NCBI GenBank assembly: GCA_019359695.1
Contig: JAHHGV010000066.1
Location: 1 to 34,709 of the forward strand
Source: Brasilonema angustatum HA4187-MV1
Lineage (GTDB): Bacteria; Cyanobacteriota; Cyanobacteriia; Cyanobacteriales; Nostocaceae
Length of the DNA: 34,709 nt
Direction: 5' to 3'
A program made the position numbers and the translations under genes. Positions 9,301 through 16,522 of this stretch are shown here, in pieces. The notes under the pieces were generated by a model. The model was not told where the DNA came from. It saw only the letters and a list, made by a program, of their open reading frames with translations, and ran no database searches. How positions within the stretch are numbered: the first letter of the stretch is position 1; each line of letters starts with the position of its first letter.

Positions 9301-12300
9301 GCATAGAGTTGGGAGAAATTGAGGCATTACTAGCTTCTCACCCAGCCGTGTGGGAAAACGTGGTGATGCTACGAGAGGATGAACCGGGCGACAAACGTTT
9401 AGTAGCTTATGTAGTGCCGCAGATTGAACAATCTCCCACAGTCACAGAACTGCGTCACTTTCTGAAAGCAAAGCTACCAGAGTACATGGTGCCAAGTGCT
9501 TTTGTGCTGCTGGAGTCTTTACCCCTGACTCCCAACGGCAAAGTAGATCGCCGTGCCCTACCAAAACCAGAGTTAGACAGCACACTGCTAGAAAAATTTG
9601 TCGCCCCGCGCACACCCATTGAGGAAATGCTGGCACAAATTTGGGCGCAAGTTTTAAAAGTAGAACAAATTGGCATTCATAATAACTTCTTTGAACTGGG
9701 TGGACATTCCCTATTAGCAACGCAACTAGTTTCACGCATCCGCAACATTTTCAAAGTAGAACTACCATTGCGTAGCTTGTTTGCCGCAGCCACAGTTGCC
9801 CAATTGGCACAAAAGATTGAGCAGTTACAGCAACAAGACTTAGAACTAACTGCCCTACCCATTTTACCAAGGGCAAGAGATGCAGAATTGCCACTATCAT
9901 TTGCCCAAGCACGGCTGTGGTTTTTAGACCAGTTCGAGCCGAGCAGTGCTTTCTACAACATACCCTTTGCTTTGCATATAGTCGGAACTCTGAGCGTGAC
10001 TGCCTTAGAACAAAGCTTACAAGAAATAATTCATCGCCACGAAGCCTTACACACCAACTTCATCACAGTTGATGGACAACCAACGCAAATTATTCAAAAA
10101 CAGACGAATTGGACAGTATCAGTTGTTGAGTTGCCACATTTGCCAAGCAGTGAACAAGAAATCGTCACACAGCAATTAGCAAAACAACAAGCTATTCAGC
10201 CGTTTGACCTGGCAAACCAAGCATTAGTCAGGGCAACATTAGTAGTGCTGTCCGAGACAGAACACGTTTTATTACTGTGTATGCACCATATTGTCTCAGA
10301 CGGCTGGTCAATGGGTGTGTTTATCCAAGAACTAGCGGCACTGTACAAAGCTTATTCTCAAGGTCAGCCCTCACCGTTAGCACCACTACCTGTGCAATAT
10401 GCAGATTTCGCCATTTGGCAAAGACAGTGGTTGCAAGGAGATGTACTACAAAGTCAATTGAATTACTGGCAACAAAAACTGGCAGACGCACCAGCTTTAT
10501 TGTCGCTACCCACAGACCGACCCAGACCTGCTGTGCAGACTGACAACGGAGCATATCAAGAGTTTGCACTTTCACAGAAGCTAACTGGTGAACTGACACA
10601 ACTGAGTCAGCAACAAGGAGTCACCTTGTTCATGACGCTGTTGGCAGCATTTGATACGCTACTTTATCGTTACACAAGACAAGAAGATATTTTGGTAGGT
10701 TCGCCAATTGCTAATCGCGATCGCTGTGAAATAGAAGGGTTAATTGGCTTTTTTGTCAACACTTTGGTCATGCGTTCTAACTTGGCAGGCAACCCCAGTT
10801 TTTTGCACCTGTTGGGTCGTGTTCGTTCCATGGCAATGGAGGCATACTCTCATCAGCATTTGCCATTTGAAATGCTGGTGGAAGCATTGCAGCCAGAACG
10901 GAATCTGAGCCATACACCACTGTTCCAGGTAATGTTTGTCCTCCAGAATGCGCCCACATCAGGAGTAGAACTGACTGGGCTAAGTGTCAGTCCATTCCCA
11001 ATCAAAGGCGCAAATGCAAGGTTTGATTTAACTTTAATCATGCATAACACTGCCTCTGGGTTGGTAGGAATTTGGGAGTACAACACTGACTTGTTTGATG
11101 CTAGTACCATAGAGCGAATGACGGGTCATTTTGTTACCTTGCTTGAAGGTATTATTGCTAACCCAGAACAGCAAATCTCCCAATTGCCCCTACTGACACA
11201 ACAGGAACAACAAAAGTTACTTGTCGAGTGGAACGATACAGGGGTGAGTTATCCACTCGATAAGTGCATTCATCAGTTGTTTGAGGAGCAGGTGGAGCAT
11301 ACACCCAATGCAGTGGCAGTAGAGTTTGTAGACGCGCAGAGCGCGGCTTCTCGAAGAGTAAATCAACAACTTACTTACTATGAATTAAACTACCGCGCTA
11401 ACCAGTTGGCGCACTACTTGCGCTCATTGGGTGTAAAACCAGATGTCTTAGTCGGTCTGTGTGTAGAGCGTTCTTTAGAGATGGTCATAGGACTACTAGG
11501 GATTCTCAAAGCAGGTGGTGCATACTTGCCACTTGATCCTGAGTATCCGCCTGAGCGTTTGAGCTTTGTTTTAGAAGATGCTCAAGTTTCAGTTTTGCTA
11601 ACCCAGCAGTCACTCGTTGACAGACTACCTGAGCATCAAGCAAAGCTTGTTTGTTTAGATACTGACGCTGAACTGATTTCCCAGTTCAGTCAAGATAATC
11701 TTATCTCTGGCGTACAAGCCAATAATTTAGCTTATATAATTTATACTTCTGGTTCTACAGGTCAACCTAAGGGTATAGCCATGAATCAGCTTGCCCTTTG
11801 CAATTTGATTATGTGGCATAGGGACAATCTGAAAATTGCTCGTGGAGCAAAAACCCTGCAATTTGCTTCGATTAACTTTGATGTCTCCTTCCAAGAAATA
11901 TTCACCACCTGGTGTTCTGGAGGCACACTGTTCCTAACTGGGGAGGAATTACGCCGAGATGCCTCAGCTTTGTTAGGTTTTCTTCAACAAAAAGCTGTTG
12001 AAAGACTATTTGTTCCCTTTGTTGCCTTACAGCAACTAGCTGAAATTGCTGTTGGTAGCGAATTAGTTAATACTCATTTGAGAGAAATCATTACCGCTGG
12101 GGAACAGTTGCAGATTACTCCCGCTATTTCTCAATGGTTTAGCAAACTAAGTGATTGTACATTGCACAATCATTATGGACCGTCAGAGAGCCATTTAGCT
12201 ACCAGTTTTACTCTGAATAATTCAGTAGAGACTTGGCCGCTACTTCCTCCGATTGGGCGACCTATTGCCAATACACAAATCTACATACTAGATAAATATT

Positions 12301-15300
12301 TACAGCCTGTACCCGTTGGTGTACCAGGAGAATTGTATATTGCTGGTGTCCTTTTAGCGCAAGGCTACTTCAACCGAAGCGAGTTAACAAAAGAGAAATT
12401 TATCCCTAACCCCTTTAAAAGAAGCAGGGGAGCAGAGGAGCAGGGTAGCAGAGGGGAAACTTTTAATTCTTCTGAGTGCCTTTACAAAACAGGAGACTTA
12501 GCACGCTATTTACCTGATGGTAACATCGAATCCTTAGGACGCATTGACAATCAAGTTAAAATTCGAGGTTTCCGTATTGAGTTGGGTGAAATTGAAGCAG
12601 TACTGAGCCAACATAGTCATGTGCAGGCATCTTGTGCGATCGCCCGCGAAGACATTCCTGGGAACAAACGCCTAGTCGCTTACATTGTGCCTCAAAAAGA
12701 GCAGACACTCACAGTTAGCGAACTGCGTGGCTATCTGAAGGAAAAGTTACCAGAATATATGGTGCCAAGTGCAATAGTTATCTTAGAAGCTCTACCGCTT
12801 ACCCCCAACGGTAAACTAGACCGTCGCGCTTTGCCAGCACCAGATTTACACAGCCAATTATTGGACAAATATGTTGCCCCACGTAACCCAATCGAAGAAA
12901 TTCTGTCACTAATTTGGGCGCAAGTGCTAAAAGTAGAGCAAGTGGGTATTTATGATAACTTCTTTGAACTTGGAGGACACTCGTTACTAGCAACGCAACT
13001 AGTTTCACGCGTGCGTACCAGCTTGAAAGTAGAACTACCATTACGTAGTTTATTTGCTGCACCAACAGTTGCAGAATTGGCGCAACCGATTGGGCAATTG
13101 CAGCAACAAGATTTAAAACTCACAGCATTACCCATCGTACCAAGAGCTGAGAATGCAGAATTACCACTGTCGTTTGCCCAAACACGGCTATGGTTTTTAG
13201 ACAAGTTAAACCCAAGCAGCGGCTTCTACAATATACCCTTAGCTTTGCGTCTAGTCGGAACTCTTGAAGTTGCAACTTTAGAACAAAGCTTACAAGAAAT
13301 TATTCATCGTCACGAAGCTTTACGCACCAACTTCATCACAGTTGATGGACAACCAACGCAAATTATTAGGGAGCACTTCGACAAGCTCAGTGCATCGCAG
13401 GGAGCAGGGAACACTTCGACAAGCTCAGTGCATCGCAGGGAGCAAGGGACTGTATCAATTATTGACTGGCAACATCTGCCAACACTTGTACTGAGCGAAG
13501 TCGAAGTGAGTGAACAAGAAATTGCTTTGCAGCAATTGGCGCAAGAAGAAGCGCAACGACCTTTTGACCTGGCAACTGAAGCATTAATCAGGGCAAAATT
13601 AGTAGTGCTGTCCGAGACAGAACACGCCTTATTAATGTGTATGCATCACATTGTTTTTGATGGTTGGTCAATGGGTGTGTTTGTTCAAGAACTAACAGCG
13701 CTGTACAATGCTTATTCTCAAGGTCAACCGTCACCGTTAGCACCACTGTCTGTGCAGTACGCAGATTTCGCCATTTGGCAAAGAGACTGGTTGCAAGGAG
13801 ATGTATTACAAAGTCAGCTGAATTACTGGCAACAACAACTAAAAGATGCACCAGCTTTGTTGTCGTTACCCACAGACCGACCAAGACCTGCTGTGCAGAC
13901 TTTCGCTGGAACATATCAACAGTTTACACTTTCAGTTGAGTTAACTGATAGATTAGTAAAACTGAGCCAGGAGCAAGGTTGTACCCTCTTTATGACGCTG
14001 TTGGCAGCTTATGATACGCTGCTTTACCGCTACACAGGACAAGAGGACATTTTGGTGGGTTCGCCAATTGCTAATCGCGATCGCAGTGATATAGAAGGGT
14101 TAATTGGCTTTTTTGTCAACACCTTAGTCATGCGTTCTAACTTGGCAGGTAATCCAAGTTTTAGCGAATTATTAAGTCGTGTTCGAGAAGTAGCTTTAGG
14201 AGCGTATGCTCATCAAAACTTACCTTTTGAAATGCTGGTAGAAGCATTGCAGCCAGAACGGGATCTCAGCTATACACCACTATTCCAGGTGATGTTTGCT
14301 CTCCAGAATGTGTCCACATCTCAAATAGAGTTGACTGGGTTGACTGTTACTCCATTGATAGCAGAAGGCGCAACGGCAAAGTTTGATTTAAGTTTATTAA
14401 TGCAAAACACCGCTACTGGCCTGGTGGGTTTTTGGGAATACAACACTGACTTGTTTGATGCTAGTACCATTGAGCTACTGACTGATCATTTTGTGACCTT
14501 GCTTGAAGGTATTATTGTTAACCCACAGCAGCAAATCTCACAATTGCCACTGTTGACAGCAGCTGAACAACAGCAGTTATTAGTGGAATGGAATGATACT
14601 CAAGCAGATTATCCTTCTGATAAGTGTATTCATCAGTTGTTTGAGGAGCAAGTTCAGCGCACACCCAATGCTGTAGCAGTCGTTTTTGTAGACGCGCAGA
14701 GCGCGGCTTCTCGAAGAGTAGATCGACAACTAACCTATGAGCAGTTGAACAGTCGTGCTAACCAGTTGGCTCATCACTTACGCTCATTGGGTGTAAAACC
14801 AGATGTGCTGGTGGGTATTTGCGTAGAACGTTCTTTAGATATGGTGGTAGGACTGTTGGGGATTCTTAAGGCAGGGGGAGCTTATGTACCACTTGACCCA
14901 GAGTATCCTACTGAACGCTTGAGCTTTATGCTAGAAGATGCTCAAGTACCAGTGTTGCTGACTCAACAGCGACTTATTGACAGACTTCCTGAGCATCAAG
15001 CAAAACTTGTCTGTTTAGATGAAACTTGGGAACAAATTGCCCAAAACAGTCAAGATAACCCAACCAGTGGAGTCAAAGCTTTTCATCTAGCGAATGTGAT
15101 TTACACTTCAGGATCTACAGGTAGACCTAAAGGTGTCATGGTTGAGCATAAGGGATTATGCAACTTAGCTCAAGCTCAGATTCAAACTTTTGGTGTAGAC
15201 TCTGATAGTCGCGTTCTCCAATTTGCTTCTTTGAGTTTTGATGCTTCTATTTGGGAAGTCATGATGGCTCTAGGTTCAGGTGGAACGCTTTACCTGGGAA

Positions 15301-16520
15301 CAAAAGACTCTCTACTGCCAGGAAAACCGTTGATTGAGCAATTAGGCAATCATTCCATTACTCATATCACGCTACCACCATCAGCGTTAGCAGTTATGCC
15401 TGTGGAGGAACTTCCAGCACTGCAAACAATAATTGTAGCAGGAGAAGCTTGTGCTACTGAATTAATTAGGCAATGGTCTGCTGGCAGAAACTTCTTCAAT
15501 GCCTACGGACCGACAGAAGCTACTGTCTGTGCCACGGTCGCAAAATGCAATGACGATGAGAAAATATCTATTGGTAAGGCGATCGCCAACACACAAGTCT
15601 ACATCTTAGACGAAAATTTACAACCAGTGCCTGTGGGTGTGTCAGGAGAGTTGCATATCGGTGGTGTTGGGTTGGCAAGAGGCTACCTCAACCGTCCAGA
15701 GTTGACACAAGAGAAATTCATCTCCAATCCATTTGAGGAGAAAGGAGAGAGTAAATTATATAAAACCGGAGACTTAGCACGTTATTTACCAGATGGCAAT
15801 ATTGAATACCTGGGACGCATTGACAATCAGGTAAAAATTCGGGGCTTCCGCATTGAATTGGCAGAAATAAAAACACTACTGGGGCAACATGGGGATGTGC
15901 AAAACTGTTGTATCATTGCTCATGAAGGAACTCCGAGTAATACTTGTACTGAGCGAAGTCGAAGTAAGCGCTTAGTCGCCTATGTAGTGCCACAAAAAGA
16001 TGTGACACCCACAACGGATGAACTGCGTCAATTCCTTTCCAATAAACTGCCTGGGTATATGGTGCCAACTGCTTTTGTGATGTTGGAGTCCTTACCCCTG
16101 ACACCTAATGGTAAAGTAGACCGTCGCGCTCTGCCTAACCCAGATTTACATCAGGAACTGTCAGATTATGTCATGCCAAATACAGAAGCAGAAAAAATCA
16201 TTGCTGGCATTTGGCAAAAAGCATTAGCAGTAGAAAAGGTAGGAATTTACAATAATTTCTTCGAGCTAGGAGGTCATTCGTTACTCCTAGTAAAAATTAA
16301 TCAGCGATTGCAAGAAGAATTTGGTTTTGAACTATCCATCGTTGATATGTTTAATTACCCAACGATACATAGTTTAAGCCAATACTTAAGTGCTAAAATA
16401 AAAAAAGAAGATATAATAAATGAAAAAAAATATCGTAGTCAATCTCATAGTGAAAGTAAAACTTTAAGAAACCAACAATTACAATCGCGGCAACAATATC
16501 GCTCTCAGAGAAAAAGGTAA
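6396..16520 (+). CDS. NRPS modules 2-4: Thr, Pro/4-MePro, Phe (predicted)
   Basis: A three-module synthetase of 3374 residues, two bases after the preceding stop. A TubC_N-type docking domain (1-60) should mate with NRPS 1. Order: C (HHIIYDGWS, first His 217)-A-T (carrier Ser 1105); C (HHIVSDGWS, 1297)-A-T (Ser 2196); C (HHIVFDGWS, 2417)-A-T (Ser 3295). Specificity residues read DFWNIGMVH(K), a standard Thr code; DVQFIAHLA(K), Pro-type, which fits 4-methylproline made by the downstream genes; and DAWTIAAVC(K), Phe as in GrsA except for one residue. I see no epimerase or methyltransferase domain. A basic, Gln/Arg/Ser-rich tail (about 3340-3374) probably docks with the PKS. Several dispersed repeats are inserted in frame: in TubC_N, near the start of all three A domains, in the third C domain and late in the third A domain. 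The frame stays open throughout. Confidence 0.95.
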   Translation: MTNSIVEFIRHLTNLSIELEVDGVSGAAPEELRLRCHAPEGVLTSTLRQEIAGRKTEIMLFLQQAKQVKAAHQLSIQPVPRDGELPLSFAQQRLWFLHQLSPDSRSYNMLLILRLEGSLNIVALEQSLGELVCRHEILRTTFPTVDGKPVQRIAPFTALTLPVYDLQGLSVQEQTDRIREMANSQASQSFDLAVGPLVQFTLLQLSNHEYVLLLKMHHIIYDGWSLNIFFGELSIAYAAFTQGLPNPLAQLPIQYADFAVWQRQWLTGEVLERQLNYWQQQLAGVSSVLELPTHKPRPPVQTYIGGVERFQLDRHLTQSLKQLSQESDATLFMTLLAAFLVLISRYSGQLDIVVGSPIANRNNKSVEQLMGFFANTLALRGDLSGNPSFADFLARVRQTTLSAYAHQDLPFEMLVEKLQPERDLSRNPLVQVMFALQNASLSFGDLPGLTIQNMSAPIDEMVRFDLEVNYWEASGGLEGVWSYSADLFDATTITRIAQNFQTLLQAIVANSKERIAELPLLTTAERHQLLVEWNNTQVDYSGDKCIHQLFEEQVERTPDAVAVVFVDAQSAASRRVNQQLTYRQLNCRANQLAHYLQSLGVGADVLVGLCVERSLEMLVGVLGILKAGGAYVPLDPDYPTERLSFMLEDAQVKVLVTQQRLVDTIPQHQAHVICLDTDWEKIAQECSSNPENTAALDNLAYVIYTSGSTGKPKGVLVNHSNVVRLFAATNSWYHFNSQDVWTLFHSYAFDFSVWEIWGALLYGARLVVVPYLVTRSPESFYQLLCQEKVTILNQTPSAFRQLIQAEQSMTATGDLNLRLVIFGGEALEINSLQPWFERHGDQSPLLVNMYGITETTVHVTYRPLSKADLNGTPSVIGRPIPDLQVYVLDKYKKPVPIGVAGEMYVGGKGVARGYLNRLELTQQRFISNPFSKNPQARLYKTGDKARYLPSGELEYLGRIDNQVKIRGFRIELGEIEALLASHPAVWENVVMLREDEPGDKRLVAYVVPQIEQSPTVTELRHFLKAKLPEYMVPSAFVLLESLPLTPNGKVDRRALPKPELDSTLLEKFVAPRTPIEEMLAQIWAQVLKVEQIGIHNNFFELGGHSLLATQLVSRIRNIFKVELPLRSLFAAATVAQLAQKIEQLQQQDLELTALPILPRARDAELPLSFAQARLWFLDQFEPSSAFYNIPFALHIVGTLSVTALEQSLQEIIHRHEALHTNFITVDGQPTQIIQKQTNWTVSVVELPHLPSSEQEIVTQQLAKQQAIQPFDLANQALVRATLVVLSETEHVLLLCMHHIVSDGWSMGVFIQELAALYKAYSQGQPSPLAPLPVQYADFAIWQRQWLQGDVLQSQLNYWQQKLADAPALLSLPTDRPRPAVQTDNGAYQEFALSQKLTGELTQLSQQQGVTLFMTLLAAFDTLLYRYTRQEDILVGSPIANRDRCEIEGLIGFFVNTLVMRSNLAGNPSFLHLLGRVRSMAMEAYSHQHLPFEMLVEALQPERNLSHTPLFQVMFVLQNAPTSGVELTGLSVSPFPIKGANARFDLTLIMHNTASGLVGIWEYNTDLFDASTIERMTGHFVTLLEGIIANPEQQISQLPLLTQQEQQKLLVEWNDTGVSYPLDKCIHQLFEEQVEHTPNAVAVEFVDAQSAASRRVNQQLTYYELNYRANQLAHYLRSLGVKPDVLVGLCVERSLEMVIGLLGILKAGGAYLPLDPEYPPERLSFVLEDAQVSVLLTQQSLVDRLPEHQAKLVCLDTDAELISQFSQDNLISGVQANNLAYIIYTSGSTGQPKGIAMNQLALCNLIMWHRDNLKIARGAKTLQFASINFDVSFQEIFTTWCSGGTLFLTGEELRRDASALLGFLQQKAVERLFVPFVALQQLAEIAVGSELVNTHLREIITAGEQLQITPAISQWFSKLSDCTLHNHYGPSESHLATSFTLNNSVETWPLLPPIGRPIANTQIYILDKYLQPVPVGVPGELYIAGVLLAQGYFNRSELTKEKFIPNPFKRSRGAEEQGSRGETFNSSECLYKTGDLARYLPDGNIESLGRIDNQVKIRGFRIELGEIEAVLSQHSHVQASCAIAREDIPGNKRLVAYIVPQKEQTLTVSELRGYLKEKLPEYMVPSAIVILEALPLTPNGKLDRRALPAPDLHSQLLDKYVAPRNPIEEILSLIWAQVLKVEQVGIYDNFFELGGHSLLATQLVSRVRTSLKVELPLRSLFAAPTVAELAQPIGQLQQQDLKLTALPIVPRAENAELPLSFAQTRLWFLDKLNPSSGFYNIPLALRLVGTLEVATLEQSLQEIIHRHEALRTNFITVDGQPTQIIREHFDKLSASQGAGNTSTSSVHRREQGTVSIIDWQHLPTLVLSEVEVSEQEIALQQLAQEEAQRPFDLATEALIRAKLVVLSETEHALLMCMHHIVFDGWSMGVFVQELTALYNAYSQGQPSPLAPLSVQYADFAIWQRDWLQGDVLQSQLNYWQQQLKDAPALLSLPTDRPRPAVQTFAGTYQQFTLSVELTDRLVKLSQEQGCTLFMTLLAAYDTLLYRYTGQEDILVGSPIANRDRSDIEGLIGFFVNTLVMRSNLAGNPSFSELLSRVREVALGAYAHQNLPFEMLVEALQPERDLSYTPLFQVMFALQNVSTSQIELTGLTVTPLIAEGATAKFDLSLLMQNTATGLVGFWEYNTDLFDASTIELLTDHFVTLLEGIIVNPQQQISQLPLLTAAEQQQLLVEWNDTQADYPSDKCIHQLFEEQVQRTPNAVAVVFVDAQSAASRRVDRQLTYEQLNSRANQLAHHLRSLGVKPDVLVGICVERSLDMVVGLLGILKAGGAYVPLDPEYPTERLSFMLEDAQVPVLLTQQRLIDRLPEHQAKLVCLDETWEQIAQNSQDNPTSGVKAFHLANVIYTSGSTGRPKGVMVEHKGLCNLAQAQIQTFGVDSDSRVLQFASLSFDASIWEVMMALGSGGTLYLGTKDSLLPGKPLIEQLGNHSITHITLPPSALAVMPVEELPALQTIIVAGEACATELIRQWSAGRNFFNAYGPTEATVCATVAKCNDDEKISIGKAIANTQVYILDENLQPVPVGVSGELHIGGVGLARGYLNRPELTQEKFISNPFEEKGESKLYKTGDLARYLPDGNIEYLGRIDNQVKIRGFRIELAEIKTLLGQHGDVQNCCIIAHEGTPSNTCTERSRSKRLVAYVVPQKDVTPTTDELRQFLSNKLPGYMVPTAFVMLESLPLTPNGKVDRRALPNPDLHQELSDYVMPNTEAEKIIAGIWQKALAVEKVGIYNNFFELGGHSLLLVKINQRLQEEFGFELSIVDMFNYPTIHSLSQYLSAKIKKEDIINEKKYRSQSHSESKTLRNQQLQSRQQYRSQRKR
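6463..6497. repeat. Dispersed repeat inserted in the TubC_N docking domain
   Basis: A GC-rich, partly palindromic sequence (GGAGCGGCTCCGG core) encodes about ten extra residues, VSGAAPEELR. They break the pattern shared with the TubC_N domain of NRPS 3, where the matching stretch runs directly from VEGNRL to APEGVLT. A related repeat lies at 25576-25615. Confidence 0.75.
8091..8123. repeat. 33-bp in-frame repeat, copy 1 (module 2 A domain)
   Basis: Encodes VDAQSAASRRV between the VVF strand and the QQLTY motif near the A-domain start. Modules 1 and 5 have only EN at this spot. The copies at 11328 and 14688 are identical in all 33 bases. Confidence 0.9.
11328..11360. repeat. 33-bp in-frame repeat, copy 2 (module 3 A domain)
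   Basis: Identical to 8091-8123 and inserted at the same codon position of the second A domain in this gene. The identity suggests recent copying or gene conversion between modules. Confidence 0.9.
12420..12460. repeat. In-frame purine-rich repeat in module 3 A domain
   Basis: GGAGCAG-type units encode RSRGAEEQGSRGE before the YKTGD motif, at the same site as in module 1 (3320-3355) but with different base substitutions. Confidence 0.75.
13374..13444. repeat. Two 33-bp direct repeats in module 4 C domain
   Basis: Bases 13374-13406 recur at 13412-13444 (period 38). The core CACTTCGACAAGCTCAGTG is a dispersed-repeat motif. Because 38 is not a multiple of three, the two copies are read in different frames, giving DKLSASQGAG and then TSSVHRREQG. 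Together they add roughly 20 residues absent from the matching loop of the module 3 C domain. Confidence 0.9.
13483..13509. repeat. Dispersed repeat in module 4 C domain, inverted orientation
   Basis: ACTGAGCGAAGTCGAAGTG is a variant, in the opposite orientation, of the repeat at 13374-13444. It encodes about eight extra residues (LVLSEVEV) between HLPT and SEQE; the module 3 C domain has HLPSSEQE without it. A near-identical copy is at 15942-15968. Confidence 0.85.
14688..14720. repeat. 33-bp in-frame repeat, copy 3 (module 4 A domain)
   Basis: Identical to 8091-8123 and 11328-11360, at the same place in the third A domain of the gene. Confidence 0.9.
15942..15968. repeat. Dispersed repeat near the end of module 4 A domain
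   Basis: Shares a 24-base identical run with 13483-13506. It encodes an extra TCTERSRS stretch just before KRLVAYVVP, where the other A domains have only a few residues. Confidence 0.85.
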
Positions 16521-16522
16521 AA

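Noticed and set aside
9442-9862. Minus-strand reading frames opposite carrier domains, repeated in several modules
   Set aside because: They recur opposite every conserved carrier/A10 region because the + strand is conserved; they have no family match or start signals.
8091-14720. Inteins or introns at the in-frame repeats
   Set aside because: The inserts are 24-80 bases, lack splicing motifs and keep the frame open; dispersed repeats explain them.
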